From assembly GCF_003205575.1 (NCBI RefSeq), contig NZ_PYBW01000035.1, positions 374 through 58,654 on the forward strand: a stretch of DNA of 58,281 bases, read 5' to 3'. How positions within the stretch are numbered: the first letter of the stretch is position 1; each line of letters begins with the position of its first letter. The notes under the pieces are model-generated. The model had not been told where the DNA came from. It was given only the letters and a program-made list of their open reading frames with translations, and did no database searches. This DNA is from Streptomyces tateyamensis. Lineage in GTDB: Bacteria; Actinomycetota; Actinomycetes; Streptomycetales; Streptomycetaceae. Below, one piece after another: positions 45,852 to 55,570 of this stretch. A program made the position numbers and the translations under genes.

Positions 45852-46952
45852 TCAGTCCAGCAGGCCCAGGCGCTGCGCGGCGGCCTCGGCGCTGACCGGG
45901 ACCACCTGCGGCTGCGGCGCACCGGCCACCGCCCAGTCCGGGTCCTTGAGGCCGTTGCCGGTCACGGTGCAGACGATCCGCTGGCCCGGGTCGACCAGTC
46001 CGGCCTCCGCCCTGGCCAGCAGGCCAGCCACGCTGGCGGCCGAGGCGGGCTCCACGAAGACGCCCTCCCGGGCGGCCAACAGGCGGTAGGCGGAGAGGAT
46101 CTGACGGTCGGTCACCTTGTCGATCAAGCCGCCCGACTCGTCCCGGGCGGCCTCCGCGTAGCCCCAGGAGGCGGGGTTGCCGATCCGGATCGCGGTGGCG
46201 ATGGTCTGCGGCTTGAGCACCGGGGCACCGTCCACGATCGGCGCCGAGCCGGAGGCCTGGAAGCCCCACATCCGCGGCGTGCGGGTGGCCAGGCCGTCCT
46301 TGGCGTACTCCTGGTAGCCCTTCCAGTAGGCGGTGATGTTGCCCGCGTTGCCGACCGGCAGGACGTGGATGTCCGGGGCGTCGCCGAGCATGTCGACGAT
46401 CTCGAAGGCGGCCGTCTTCTGGCCCTCGATCCGCACCGGGTTGACCGAGTTGACCAGGGCCACCGGGTAGTTCTCGGACAGTTCGCGGGCCAGGGTGAGG
46501 CAGTCGTCGAAGTTGCCGTCCACCTGGAGGATCCGCGAGCCGTGCACCAGCGCCTGGCCCATCTTGCCCAGCGCGATCTTGCCCTGCGGCACCAGTACCG
46601 CGCAGACCAGGCCGGCCCGCACCGCGTAGGCGGCCGCGGAGGCCGAGGTGTTGCCGGTGGAGGCGCAGATCACCGCCTGGGCGCCGGCCTCCTTGGCCTT
46701 GGAGATCGCCAGCGTCATGCCGCGGTCCTTGAAGGAGCCGGTCGGGTTGGCGCCCTCGACCTTGAGGTACACGTCACAGCCGGTGCGCTCGGAGAGCAGC
46801 TGGGCGGGGACCAGCGGGGTGCCGCCCTCCAGCAGGGTGACCACCGGCGTGGCCTCGCTGACCGGCAGGCGGTCGCGGTACTCCTCGATCAGACCGCGCC
46901 ACTGGTGGGTGTGCCCGGACACAGCGGCCGCGTTCTCGACAACGCCGTTCAT
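45852..46952 (-). CDS. thrC: Threonine synthase
   Basis: 366-residue fold-type II PLP enzyme converting O-phosphohomoserine to threonine. The cofactor lysine is Lys75 in [18 protein letters not shown] anchors the phosphate and PVGNAGN is the PLP-phosphate loop. ATG 46952. The short form lacks the N-terminal extension of plant and yeast enzymes. It starts only six bases after hom, so the two are co-transcribed. Confidence 0.97.
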   Translation of the reverse strand: MNGVVENAAAVSGHTHQWRGLIEEYRDRLPVSEATPVVTLLEGGTPLVPAQLLSERTGCDVYLKVEGANPTGSFKDRGMTLAISKAKEAGAQAVICASTGNTSASAAAYAVRAGLVCAVLVPQGKIALGKMGQALVHGSRILQVDGNFDDCLTLARELSENYPVALVNSVNPVRIEGQKTAAFEIVDMLGDAPDIHVLPVGNAGNITAYWKGYQEYAKDGLATRTPRMWGFQASGSAPIVDGAPVLKPQTIATAIRIGNPASWGYAEAARDESGGLIDKVTDRQILSAYRLLAAREGVFVEPASAASVAGLLARAEAGLVDPGQRIVCTVTGNGLKDPDWAVAGAPQPQVVPVSAEAAAQRLGLLD

Positions 46953-46958
46953 GATTGA

Positions 46959-48248
46959 TTACTCCCCTTCGACCCGCATGATGCTGGCCACGTCACGCAC
47001 GCTGTCCAGCGCGCGCAGCTTGTCCACGGTCGCCGACAGGGCGGCGTCGGTGGCGCGGTGGGTGACCACGACGAGCGAGGCGTCGCCGTCGCGGCCCTGC
47101 TGGCGCACGGTGTCGATGGAGACCCCGTGCTCGGCGAAGACCGAGGCCACCTGGGCGAGCACGCCCGCCCGGTCGTCCACGTCCAGGCTGACGTGGTACC
47201 GGGTGACCACCTCGTCCATCGGCTTGGCGGGCAGCCGGGTGTAGACCGAGTGGCCCGGACCGGTGGCGCCGTTCAGCTTGTTGCGGCAGACCGCGACCAG
47301 GTCGCCCAGCACCGCGGAGGCGGTCGGGGCGCCGCCGGCGCCGGGGCCGTAGAACATCAGCCGGCCGGCCGCCTCGGCCTCCACGAAGACCGCGTTGTAG
47401 GCCTCCCGGACGCTGGCCAGCGGGTGGCTGAGCGGGATCATCGCCGGGTGCACCCGGGCGGTGACCGAGGCGCCGTCGGCGGCCCGCTCGCAGATCGCCA
47501 GCAGCTTGACCACGCAACCCATCGCCTTGGCGGAGGCGATGTCGGCGGCGGTGACCTCGGTCAGGCCCTCGCGGTACACGTCGGCCGCGGTGACCTTGGT
47601 GTGGAAGGCGATGCCGGCCAGGATCGCGGCCTTGGCGGCGGCGTCGAAGCCCTCCACGTCGGCGGTCGGGTCGGCCTCGGCGTAGCCCAGCGCGGTGGCC
47701 TCCTCCAGTGCCTCCGAGTAGCCGGCGCCGGTGCTGTCCATCTTGTCCAGGATGAAGTTGGTGGTGCCGTTGACGATGCCCAGCACCCGGTTCACCCGGT
47801 CGCCGGCCAGCGACTCGCGCAGCGGGCGGATCAGCGGGATCGCGCCGGCCACCGCGGCCTCGTAGTAGAGGTCCACGCCGGCCTCGGCGGCCGCCGTGTG
47901 CAGTTCGGCACCGTCCTTGGCGAGCAGCGCCTTGTTGGCGCTGACCACCGAGGCGCCCTGTTCGAAGGCGGACAGGATCAGGTGCTTGGACGGCTCGATG
48001 CCGCCGACCACCTCGACCACCACGTCGATGTCGCCGCGGTTGACCAGCGCCTCGGCGTCGGTGGTCAGCAGGTGCTCCGGCACCCCGGGACGCGGGCGGC
48101 CGGCCCGGCGTACCGCGATCCCGGCGAGTTCGACCGGAGCGCCGATCCGGGCAGCGAAGTCGTCGGCCGTCGTCGTCATGATGCGCGCCACCTCGGAGCC
48201 CACCACACCACAACCCAGCAACGCCACCTTCAGCGGGCGCGTACGCAT
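46959..48248 (-). CDS. hom: Homoserine dehydrogenase
   Basis: 429-residue NAD(P)H enzyme reducing aspartate semialdehyde to homoserine. The Rossmann motif GCGVVG is at 12-17; the catalytic region contains AAVAGAIPLIRPLRESLAGD and NGTTNFIL. A C-terminal ACT domain (about 350-429, RYHVSLDVDDRAGVLAQVAS) is the likely site of threonine feedback. Of two adjacent ATGs (48251, 48248) the second is chosen for better spacing to GGAG. It heads the hom-thrC unit; lysA is upstream on the same strand. Confidence 0.97.
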   Translation of the reverse strand: MRTRPLKVALLGCGVVGSEVARIMTTTADDFAARIGAPVELAGIAVRRAGRPRPGVPEHLLTTDAEALVNRGDIDVVVEVVGGIEPSKHLILSAFEQGASVVSANKALLAKDGAELHTAAAEAGVDLYYEAAVAGAIPLIRPLRESLAGDRVNRVLGIVNGTTNFILDKMDSTGAGYSEALEEATALGYAEADPTADVEGFDAAAKAAILAGIAFHTKVTAADVYREGLTEVTAADIASAKAMGCVVKLLAICERAADGASVTARVHPAMIPLSHPLASVREAYNAVFVEAEAAGRLMFYGPGAGGAPTASAVLGDLVAVCRNKLNGATGPGHSVYTRLPAKPMDEVVTRYHVSLDVDDRAGVLAQVASVFAEHGVSIDTVRQQGRDGDASLVVVTHRATDAALSATVDKLRALDSVRDVASIMRVEGE

Positions 48249-48371
48249 CATCCGACTCCGCTCATGTATCGACTCTCCGGCTCCGGTCACGGGATTCCGG
48301 TTCTGGCGTCCAGTTTCGGGGACGATTGGTAAAGATCTACTGCTGTTCCAGATTCTGAGACGGAATTTTCG

Positions 48372-49763
48372 TCATCCGATATCCAGTCGCAGGAGATCCT
48401 CCTCCGTCTCGCGCCGGAGGATGACCCGGGCCGCCCCCTCGCGCACGGCCACCACCGGAGGGCGCAGGGCGTGGTTGTAGTTGCTCGCCATCGACCGGCA
48501 GTAGGCCCCGGTGGCGGGCACCGCGAGCAGGTCGCCCGGGGCCAGGTCGGCCGGCAGGAAGGCGTCCTTGACCAGGATGTCGCCCGACTCGCAGTGCTTG
48601 CCGACCACCCGGACCAGCATCGGCTCGGCCGTACTAGTCCGCGAGGCCAGCGCGACCGAGTACTCGGCGTCGTACAGCGCGGTGCGGATGTTGTCGGACA
48701 TCCCGCCGTCCACGCTGACGTAGCTGCGCAGGCCCGCCAGCGGCTTGACGGTGCCCACCCGGTAGAGCGTGCAGGCTGTGGGGCCGACGATCGCCCGGCC
48801 CGGCTCCACGCTCAGCCGCGGCACCGCCAGGCCCACCGCGGCGCACTCGCGCCGCACGATCGCGTCCAGCGAGGCGGCGATCTCGGCCGGCTCGCGCGGG
48901 TCGTCCTCGCTGGTGTAGGCGATGCCCAGGCCGCCGCCCAGGTCGATCTCGGGCAGCTCCACCCCGTGTTCGTCACGGACCTCGGCCAGCAGGCCGACCA
49001 CCCGGCGGGCCGCCACCTCGAAGCCGGCCGTGTCGAAGATCTGCGAGCCGATGTGCGAGTGCAGCCCGCGCAGCTCCAGCGCGGGCTGGGCCAGGGTGCG
49101 CCGGACCGCCTCGGCGGCTGCTCCCCCGGCCAGCGAGAGGCCGAACTTCTGGTCCTCGTGCGCGGTGGCGATGAACTCGTGGGTGTGCGCCTCCACCCCC
49201 ACCGTCACCCGGATCAGCACCGGCTGGCGCACCCCGTGCGCCTCGGCGGTGCGGGCCAGCCGCTCGATCTCCTGGCAGGAGTCGAGCACGATGTGGCCCA
49301 CCCCGGCCTTGACCGCGAGCTCCAGCTCCTCGGCGGACTTGTTGTTGCCGTGCAGCGCGATCCGCTCCCCCGGCATCCCGGCGGCCAGCGCCACCGCCAG
49401 CTCGCCCGAGCTGCACACGTCCAGGCCCAGGCCCTCCTCGTGCAGCCAGCGGACCACCGCCTTGGAGAGGAAGGCCTTGCCCGCGTAGTACACGTCCGCG
49501 CCGACCCCGAAGGCCTCCCGCCAGGCCCGGGCCCGGGCCCGGAAGTCGGCCTCGTCCAGCAGGTAGGCGGGGGTGCCGAACTCCTCGGCGAGCGCCGTCA
49601 CCGGCAGGCCGGCCACGGTCAGCACGCCGTCCGCGTCGCGGCCGACGGTCTGCGACCAGACCTTGGGGTCCAGTGCGTTGAGGTCGGCCGGCGGGGCGGT
49701 GTAGTGCCCCTCGGGCAGCACGTCGCCGTGCCGGGGGCCTGCGGGGTGGGCGGAGCGGCTCAT
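48372..49763 (-). CDS. lysA: Diaminopimelate decarboxylase
   Basis: 463-residue fold-type III PLP enzyme catalysing the last step of lysine synthesis, meso-diaminopimelate to lysine. The PLP lysine is Lys96 in [11 protein letters not shown]. Other landmarks are [14 protein letters not shown] within [11 protein letters not shown], the EPGRAIVG phosphate loop and the dimer-site Cys in CESGDI. ATG 49763. It lies in the classic actinobacterial argS-lysA-hom order, separated from argS by a terminator and from hom by 123 bases. Confidence 0.97.
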   Translation of the reverse strand: MSRSAHPAGPRHGDVLPEGHYTAPPADLNALDPKVWSQTVGRDADGVLTVAGLPVTALAEEFGTPAYLLDEADFRARARAWREAFGVGADVYYAGKAFLSKAVVRWLHEEGLGLDVCSSGELAVALAAGMPGERIALHGNNKSAEELELAVKAGVGHIVLDSCQEIERLARTAEAHGVRQPVLIRVTVGVEAHTHEFIATAHEDQKFGLSLAGGAAAEAVRRTLAQPALELRGLHSHIGSQIFDTAGFEVAARRVVGLLAEVRDEHGVELPEIDLGGGLGIAYTSEDDPREPAEIAASLDAIVRRECAAVGLAVPRLSVEPGRAIVGPTACTLYRVGTVKPLAGLRSYVSVDGGMSDNIRTALYDAEYSVALASRTSTAEPMLVRVVGKHCESGDILVKDAFLPADLAPGDLLAVPATGAYCRSMASNYNHALRPPVVAVREGAARVILRRETEEDLLRLDIG

Positions 49764-49781
49764 GCTGTCTCTCCTGTGGGT

Positions 49782-49819
49782 GGGGGCGGTGACCGTCCTG
49801 ATGGACCGTCACCGCCCCC
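49782..49819 (-). terminator. Terminator after argS
   Basis: A 17-bp stem with one mismatch (core arms GGGGGCGGTGAC from 49782 and GTCACCGCCCCC to 49819), loop TGAT, 18 bases past the argS stop and 18 bases before the lysA start. It also overlaps the short lysA leader. Confidence 0.75.
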
Positions 49820-49837
49820 GTCGGCGAAGGACTCGGA

Positions 49838-51502
49838 CTACATCCGCTCGGGCGCGGAGACGCCGAGCAGCGTGAGGCCGTTGGCGACCACGGTCTGGGC
49901 GGCCTCGACCAGCCAGAGGCGGGCCCGGTGCAGGTCCGTCATCTCCTCGTCGCCCTTCGGCAGGAACATGCAGTTGTCGTAGAGGCGGTGGTACGTCGGG
50001 GCCAGCTCCTCCTCCAGGTACCGGGCCACCCGGTGCGGTTCGCGCAGCTCGCCGGCCTTGGCCACGATGCCCGGGAACTGGCCCAGCACCCCGAGCATGT
50101 CGCTCTCCCACGGGGTGGCCAGCAGCTCCGGCCTGAAGTCCGCGGCCGTGCCCTTGTCCACTCCCAGCTCGGCCGCCTTGCGCGCCACGCCGCACATCCG
50201 GGTGTGCGCGTACTGGATGTAGTGGACCGGATTCTCGTTGCTCTGGCTGGTCAGCAGGTTGATGTCCAGCGTGATCGTGGAGTCGGTCGAGGACCGGGCC
50301 AGGGTGTAGCGGGCGGCGTCCACGCCGATCCAGTCGACCACGTCGTCGATGGTGATGATGTTGCCGGCCCGCTTGGACATGCGGACCTCCTCACCGTCGC
50401 GCAGCATCTTGACGAACTGGCCGATCCTGACCTCGATGTTGCGGTCCATGTCGTCGCCCGCGCAGGCGGCGATGGCCTTGAGGCGGTTGACGTAGCCGTG
50501 GTGGTCGGCGCCCAGCATGTAGACGCTGACCTCGGAGCCGCGGTCCCGCTTGGACAGGTAGTAGGCGGCGTCGGCGGCGAAGTACGTGGTCTCGCCGTCG
50601 GCCTTGACCAGCACCCGGTCCTTGTCGTCACCGAAGTCGGTGGTGCGCAGCCAGATCGCGCCGTCCTCGTCGAAGACGTGGCCCTGCTCGCGCAGCCGGG
50701 CGATCGCCTCGGTCACCGCGCCGGAGTCGTGCAGCGACTGCTCGGAGAACCAGGTGTCGAAGTGGGTGCCGAACTCGTCCATCGAGCGCTGGATCTCGGC
50801 CACCATCAGCTTCAGGCCGTGGCTGCGGAAGGCCTGCAGCTGCTCGGCCTCGGGCAGCTCGAGGATGCCGGGGACCGCCCCGGTGATCGCCTTGGCGATC
50901 TCCACGATGTACTCGCCCACGTAACCGTCGGCCGGGACCGGCTGGTTGTTGGCGGCGGCCTTGAGCGAGCCGGCGAACTTGGAGATCTGCACGCCGGCGT
51001 CGTTGAGGTAGTACTCGGTGGCCACGTCGGCGCCGGAGGCCTTGAGGATGCGGGCCAGCGAGTCGCCGACCGCGGCCCAGCGCACGCCGCCGATGTGGAT
51101 CGGGCCGGTGGGGTTGGCGGAGACGAACTCCAGGTTGATCCGCAGGCCCGCGAGCGCCGCGTTGCGGCCGTAGGCGGGGCCGGCCTCGACGATGCTGCGG
51201 GCGAGCTCGCCCTGGGTGGCGGCGTCCAGCGTGATGTTGAGGAAGCCGGGACCGGCGATGTCCACCTTGGCGACCCCGGCCAGCGCCTGCAGGCGCCCGG
51301 CCAGCAGCTCGGCGACCGCGCGCGGCGGCCGGCCGGCCGCCTTGGCCAGCTGGAGCGCCACGTTGGTGGCGTAGTCGCCGTGGTCGCGGTTCTTCGGTCG
51401 CTCGACCGTCACCTGCTCGGGGACGTCGACGGACAGCTCGCCCGCCTCGACGGCGGCGCGTACGGCGACCTGGACTGCCTGGGAGAGCTCTGCGGGTGTC
51501 AC
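49838..51502 (-). CDS. argS: Arginyl-tRNA synthetase
   Basis: 554-residue class I aminoacyl-tRNA synthetase. The HIGH signature is HIGG (136-139, in NPTGPIHIGGVRW). The KMSKS loop is VRMSKRAGN, in which Lys of KMSKS is replaced, as known in many ArgRS. The N-terminal Add-1 domain (1-100) and C-terminal DALR anticodon-binding domain (ARYLEEELAPTYHRLYDNC) are present. GTG 51502 is the start, giving MTPAELSQAV. A tRNA-Arg gene lies about 620 bases away on the opposite strand. Confidence 0.97.
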   Translation of the reverse strand: MTPAELSQAVQVAVRAAVEAGELSVDVPEQVTVERPKNRDHGDYATNVALQLAKAAGRPPRAVAELLAGRLQALAGVAKVDIAGPGFLNITLDAATQGELARSIVEAGPAYGRNAALAGLRINLEFVSANPTGPIHIGGVRWAAVGDSLARILKASGADVATEYYLNDAGVQISKFAGSLKAAANNQPVPADGYVGEYIVEIAKAITGAVPGILELPEAEQLQAFRSHGLKLMVAEIQRSMDEFGTHFDTWFSEQSLHDSGAVTEAIARLREQGHVFDEDGAIWLRTTDFGDDKDRVLVKADGETTYFAADAAYYLSKRDRGSEVSVYMLGADHHGYVNRLKAIAACAGDDMDRNIEVRIGQFVKMLRDGEEVRMSKRAGNIITIDDVVDWIGVDAARYTLARSSTDSTITLDINLLTSQSNENPVHYIQYAHTRMCGVARKAAELGVDKGTAADFRPELLATPWESDMLGVLGQFPGIVAKAGELREPHRVARYLEEELAPTYHRLYDNCMFLPKGDEEMTDLHRARLWLVEAAQTVVANGLTLLGVSAPERM

Positions 51503-51570
51503 GGGCCCAAGCCTAGGCGAGCGGCGGGGTGCCACCGCGCGGAGCCCACCTGTCGGATAGCTGTTCGCTG

Positions 51571-51993
51571 TCAGCGAAACTCGCCGCCGCCGAAGGTGAA
51601 CCCGCTCCCCTCTCCTCGCTTGAGCCCCATCAACCGCCGTACCAGCACCACCAGATCGGCCGGATCGAAGGGCTTGGCCAGATAGCCGTCCACTCCCACC
51701 GACGCGCCGCGGTCAAGATCGGCCCGCGTGCAGGCGCTCACGATGGCGATCGGCAGCGCGGCGGTCCGCTGCTGTCCGCGCAGCCGGGCCGCGGTGCGCA
51801 GGCCGTCCAGCCGCGGCATCATCACGTCCAGCGTGACCACGTCGGGCCGCACCCGGTGGACCACCTCCAGGCACTCGGCACCGTCGGCGGCGGTCACCAC
51901 CTCGAAGCCCTCCAGCTCGAGGTTGACCCTGATCAACTGGCGGATCACCTCGCTGTCGTCCACCACGAGGACCCGCCCGGACTCACCGGACAC
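51571..51993 (-). CDS. Single-domain response regulator (receiver only)
   Basis: 140-residue CheY-like receiver with no output domain. All catalytic residues are present: Asp12/Asp13, phospho-acceptor Asp56 in VVTLDVMMPRLDG, Ser86 in IVSACTR and Lys107 in GYLAKPFD. GTG 51993 is the likely start; no clear Shine-Dalgarno is seen. The C-terminal tail (GSGFTFGGGEFR) is short. There is no sensor kinase nearby, so it acts as an orphan relay or binds a target protein. It is divergent from the tRNA-Arg gene and upstream of argS on the same strand (68-base gap). Confidence 0.9.
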   Translation of the reverse strand: MSGESGRVLVVDDSEVIRQLIRVNLELEGFEVVTAADGAECLEVVHRVRPDVVTLDVMMPRLDGLRTAARLRGQQRTAALPIAIVSACTRADLDRGASVGVDGYLAKPFDPADLVVLVRRLMGLKRGEGSGFTFGGGEFR

Positions 51994-52121
51994 GCCACGA
52001 GGGTAGGCCCGCCCGGCCCGCCCCGTCCGGCCTTTGCCCACCTTGGCCCGGTAAACCCGTGCACGGGCCGGGGCCGGGAGCTGGTAATGTTCTCCACGTC
52101 GCCGAACGAGGCGGCAGGCAG

Positions 52122-52193
52122 GCCCCCGTAGCTCAGGGGATAGAGCACCGCCCTCCGGAGGCGGGTGCGTAGGTTCGAATCCTACCGGGGGCA
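52122..52193 (+). tRNA. tRNA-Arg, anticodon CCG
   Basis: A full cloverleaf can be drawn. The acceptor stem is GCCCCCG/CGGGGGC and the D-arm is GCTC...GAGC. The anticodon stem CCGCC/GGCGG has loop CTCCGGA, so the anticodon is CCG, reading CGG. The T-arm is GTAGG-TTCGAAT-CCTAC, with discriminator A at 52193. The 3' CCA is not encoded. It is followed by a T-run and an intrinsic terminator. It serves a frequent Arg codon in this high-GC genome. Confidence 0.97.
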
Positions 52194-52214
52194 CTTTTTC
52201 CGAAGTGCCGTGCG

Positions 52215-52240
52215 AGGCCCAGATCAACAGATCTGGGCCT
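52215..52240 (+). terminator. Terminator of tRNA-Arg
   Basis: A perfect 11-bp stem (AGGCCCAGATC 52215-52225 / GATCTGGGCCT 52230-52240), loop AACA, followed shortly by a T-run (52247-52250). It is one of the few terminators here with a canonical U-tail. Confidence 0.88.
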
Positions 52241-52467
52241 TCGTCATTTTCCGCACCCCGCACCCCTGCCCGCCCCGGCCGCCCCGACCGTCTGAAGTCC
52301 GAAGCCCTGTTCGGGACGGGCGTCCGGCCAGGCACCCCTGCGGGCTAACTGCCGCAGCCAACAGGGTGACAGAGTACGTATGCGACGCAGCAGGGGCGGA
52401 CTGTTCGGGCATTCTCTCTGACATATCGGGCCAAAATGCCTGAACCGCCAGAGAAATGGGAAAAGAT

Positions 52468-52671
52468 ATGCGAATTCGTACCGCCGTGATCGGCTTCGCC
52501 CTGGCCTCCCTCGCCGTCGTGGGTGCCGCCGGCACCGCCAGCGCGCACTCGCACAGCGCCTGGTGGTGCAAGCACCACAACACCAGCGGCACCGTGATGG
52601 CGGGCAAGGGCCAGGTCATGACGTCGCACGACAACCAGAGCGGCTCCGAGGGCGGCTTCGAGAGCGAGTGA
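52468..52671 (+). CDS. Small secreted peptide, function unknown
   Basis: 67-residue precursor. A Sec signal peptide (MRIRTAVIGFALASLAVVG...) ends in TASA, probably cut before HSHSAWW. The mature part of about 41 residues is His/Ser/Gly-rich (HSHSAWWCKHHNTSG), with one Cys, two adjacent Trp and an acidic end (GSEGGFESE). ATG 52468 is preferred over ATG 52456 because signal-peptide character starts there and GGGA lies upstream. The His/Cys cluster could bind metal, but this is speculative. It does not match chaplins or SapB. It is convergent with the secreted protease across a strong terminator. Confidence 0.72.
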   Translation: MRIRTAVIGFALASLAVVGAAGTASAHSHSAWWCKHHNTSGTVMAGKGQVMTSHDNQSGSEGGFESE

Positions 52672-52677
52672 TCCCCG

Positions 52678-52716
52678 CTCCGCGGCCTCCTGACCGGTGG
52701 TCAGGAGGCCGCGGAG
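52678..52716. terminator. Bidirectional terminator between secreted peptide and protease
   Basis: A perfect 18-bp inverted repeat (52678-52695 with 52699-52716) with a three-base centre. The right arm overlaps the last codons of the protease gene, which ends at 52701. Confidence 0.85.
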
Positions 52717-53735
52717 ACCGCGGTCTGGTACAGGCCGGCGATGGTGGAGTCGAAGTACGCGGTGTACGAGGTGTCGTCGGTGTCGCCGCCCTGCTGGTAG
52801 CCGCCGATCACCCCCGTCACGTGGCCGGTGTCGGTGGAGATCCACGGACCGCCGCTGGTGCCGCCCGAGTAGGACGGGCAGTCGATCCGGCGCTGGTAGG
52901 CGGACTGCTTGGTGGTCGTGTTGCTGCACAGCAGCGGCTCGTCGCCGCTGTCCGGGTAGCCGTAGAGCCGCACCGGGGCGGTGAAGGACTCGTCGGTGCC
53001 CAGGACGTTGCCGCCGAGCACGTCCTCGATCTGCTGGCCGGAGGCGTTCGGGGCGACCTGGAGGAAGGCGAAGTCCTGGTCCGGGTCCTGGTTCTGGGTC
53101 CAGCCGTTGGTCTGGAAGACCTGGGTGGCCTGCCAGACCCCGAACGGCGACCGGCCGTCGCGGTACCCGGGGGCGAAGGTGACGCCGGCGGCGCCGCTCA
53201 GGCAGTGCGCGGCGGTCAGCAGCAGGTTGCGGCCGGCGCTGTGCACGACGCTGGCGGTGCAGAAGTGGTTGCCTGGCGAGGCGGCGCCGGTGAAGAGCGC
53301 ACCGACCCGGTTGGCCTCGGCGCCGGCCGGGGCCGTGGCGGTGGTCGGCACGGCGCGGGTGTCCGCGGGGGTGTCGGTGGCGCTGGGTGCGGCGGCCGAC
53401 GGGCTCGCCTGGTCGCCGCTCGACGAGGCGGCATCGGGCGAGGGCAGCTGGGCGACCGGGGTGTCGGTGGCCGCCTGCGGGTCGGTCGGCGCGGTCGGCT
53501 CCGCGCTCCGGCTCGGCGTGGCCATGCTGCCGGCGGCCTGCTTGGCCCCCTTGGTGTCCTTCCCGTGCGCCTGCCGGGCGGCCGTGCGGCTGGAGGCGAC
53601 CGCGCGCGAGGAGAGCGTGCTCACCCCCGCTATCGCCGCCACCAGCACGGCCGCCAGCACGGCCACCAACAGGGCGGGCCGCAGGACGGCGGCAGCCCGG
53701 CTCCGCTTGCGGTGCCGACGACGCTGACTGCTCAT
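52701..53735 (-). CDS. Secreted or membrane-anchored trypsin-like serine protease
   Basis: 344-residue S1-family protease. A basic lead and hydrophobic helix (18-40) form a signal/anchor; a 110-residue Ala/Ser/Thr/Pro linker (about 45-155) precedes the protease domain. The triad is complete: His177 in LLTAAHC, Asp221 in DPDQDFAFL and Ser294 in GGTSGGPW. Disulphide candidates are Cys159-Cys178 and Cys270-Cys286. ATG 53735 is preferred over one 54 bases upstream, as it starts the basic signal region. It resembles streptomycete V8/trypsin-like peptidases; the substrate is unknown. Confidence 0.88.
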   Translation of the reverse strand: MSSQRRRHRKRSRAAAVLRPALLVAVLAAVLVAAIAGVSTLSSRAVASSRTAARQAHGKDTKGAKQAAGSMATPSRSAEPTAPTDPQAATDTPVAQLPSPDAASSSGDQASPSAAAPSATDTPADTRAVPTTATAPAGAEANRVGALFTGAASPGNHFCTASVVHSAGRNLLLTAAHCLSGAAGVTFAPGYRDGRSPFGVWQATQVFQTNGWTQNQDPDQDFAFLQVAPNASGQQIEDVLGGNVLGTDESFTAPVRLYGYPDSGDEPLLCSNTTTKQSAYQRRIDCPSYSGGTSGGPWISTDTGHVTGVIGGYQQGGDTDDTSYTAYFDSTIAGLYQTAVSAAS

Positions 53736-53953
53736 CAGGGACGGACTCCTGCCCACTGGTCGGCCTGGATCGGCCGGGTTGCGCGGCACCCGGGTACGGC
53801 GCCTCGGACTCCATCGACTATCGCCCGGTTGCCTGGCAACCGTATGACGCGCGACTGAGAGCCCCGTGAGAATCCACCGTGTGGGGGAAACTCCGGATGA
53901 ACATGATGACCGATGGGCTCGGGTCAGGAGAAGGGGCAGCTGTCAGGAGCGCA

Positions 53954-55465
53954 TCAGCTCGGCGGCGAGACGGCGGCCCGCAGCTCGTCGGCGCCGGCCC
54001 CCTCGCCCACCGCCGCCTCGTCCTGCGGACGGTGGTTCACCATGGTGAAGGCCACCACCGCGGCCGCCAGGAAGACGCCCAGCGCGACCACCGCGGCGAT
54101 GCTGTAGCCGTGCACCGCAGCGGTGTCCCGGACCAGTTTGCTGCTCACGTCCTTGCCGACCAGGTAGGCGGTGGTGGCACTGGCCGCGATGGTGTTGAGC
54201 AGCGCGGTGCCGATCGAGCCGCCCACCTGCTGGGCCGAGTTGATGGTGGCCGCGGCCGCACCGGTCTCGCGCGGGGCGACCCCGAGGGTGGCCAGGCTCA
54301 TCGAGGGCATGAAGACCAGGCCCATGCCGAGGCCGAGCAAGATCTCGGCCGGCAGCACCATCGCGGCGTACGGGCTGCTCACCTTCATCTGGGTCAGCCA
54401 GGCCATCCCGCCCGCGCCCAGCAGCAGCCCCGGCACGATCAGCGCCCGGGCCGGCACCCTGTTCATCAGCCGGGCCGCCACCCCGGTGGAGCTGAAGATG
54501 ATCGCCGCGGTCATCGGCAGGAAGGCCACCCCGGTCAGCACCGGCGAGAACCCCTTGACCACTTGCAGGTAGTAGGTGAGGAAGAGGAAAAGACCGAACA
54601 GCCCGACCACCGCCAGGCCCACCGAGAGCGCCGCCCCGCCGCGGTTGCGGTCGCGCACGATGTGCAGCGGCAGCAGCGGATGGCTGGAGCGCTTCTCGAC
54701 CGCCACGAAGGCGACCAGCAACGCCGCGCCCAGTGCCAGGAAGAACAGCACCAGCCAGTCGCTCCACCCCCGCGACTCGGCCTCGGAGGTGCCGTAGACG
54801 ATCGCCAGCAGGCCGCCGCAGCCGAACCCGACGCCGGGCAGGTCCAGCGGGATCCGCCGGCCCTTGCCGATGTGGTCCCGGGTCAGCAGCAGGTAGGCGC
54901 CGATGGCCGTGACCAGCGCGATCGGCACGTTGACGAACAGGCACCAGCGCCAGTCGAGGTACTGGGTCAGCAGCCCGCCGGCGATGAAGCCGATGGCGCT
55001 GCCGCCACCCGCGATGGCACCGAAGATGCCGAAGGCGGTGGCCCGCTCACGCGGGTCGCTGAAGGTGGTGGAGAGCAGCCCGAGCGCGGAGGGGGCCAGC
55101 AGCGCGCCGAACGCGCCCTGCAGGGCGCGGGAGAAGAAGAGCATCCCGCCGGTCACCGCGAAGCCGCCGAGCGCCGAGGCGAGGGCGAAGCCGATCAGGC
55201 CGATCATGAAGGTGCGCTTGCGGCCGAACAGGTCGCCGAGCCGGCCGCCGAGCAGCAGCAGCCCGCCGAAGGCCAGGGTGTAGGCGGTGATCACCCACTG
55301 CCGGTCACCATTGGAGATGCCCAGGTCCTGCTGGGCCGAGGGAAGTGCGATGTTCACGATCGTGATGTCGAGCACGATCATCAGCTGGGCGACGGCGATC
55401 ACGGCCAGTGCCCGCCAGCGGCGGGGGTCCGGCACCGTTTCGCTCGCCGCGGGTTGCGCGGACAC
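53954..55465 (-). CDS. DHA2-family MFS exporter (EmrB/QacA type)
   Basis: 503-residue drug:proton antiporter with 14 predicted membrane helices. Family signatures: the N-terminal LDITIVNIALPSAQQDLG, loop motif A GRLGDLFGRKRTF, and the TFSDPRERATAFGIFGAIAG motif. GTG 55465 is the likely start (MSAQPAASET), with AAGG nine bases upstream. An operator-like inverted repeat lies upstream. Substrates are probably hydrophobic cations or antibiotics, unproven. A TetR gene at 57.5 kb is close but not adjacent. Confidence 0.93.
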   Translation of the reverse strand: MSAQPAASETVPDPRRWRALAVIAVAQLMIVLDITIVNIALPSAQQDLGISNGDRQWVITAYTLAFGGLLLLGGRLGDLFGRKRTFMIGLIGFALASALGGFAVTGGMLFFSRALQGAFGALLAPSALGLLSTTFSDPRERATAFGIFGAIAGGGSAIGFIAGGLLTQYLDWRWCLFVNVPIALVTAIGAYLLLTRDHIGKGRRIPLDLPGVGFGCGGLLAIVYGTSEAESRGWSDWLVLFFLALGAALLVAFVAVEKRSSHPLLPLHIVRDRNRGGAALSVGLAVVGLFGLFLFLTYYLQVVKGFSPVLTGVAFLPMTAAIIFSSTGVAARLMNRVPARALIVPGLLLGAGGMAWLTQMKVSSPYAAMVLPAEILLGLGMGLVFMPSMSLATLGVAPRETGAAAATINSAQQVGGSIGTALLNTIAASATTAYLVGKDVSSKLVRDTAAVHGYSIAAVVALGVFLAAAVVAFTMVNHRPQDEAAVGEGAGADELRAAVSPPS

Positions 55466-55570
55466 GGGAGGAGCCTTCCGGACGGGGGTGCCGTCGGCGT
55501 GCGCGAACAGCACTGCCCTCAAGCCAAGCTCGCGGTCCCGGGCGGGGCAAGGCGAATCCCGTTCGAAAGC

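Noticed and set aside
52345..53814. Long minus-strand frame overlapping the serine protease and the secreted peptide
   Set aside because: It is an out-of-frame shadow of the protease gene (52701-53735), which has a full catalytic triad.
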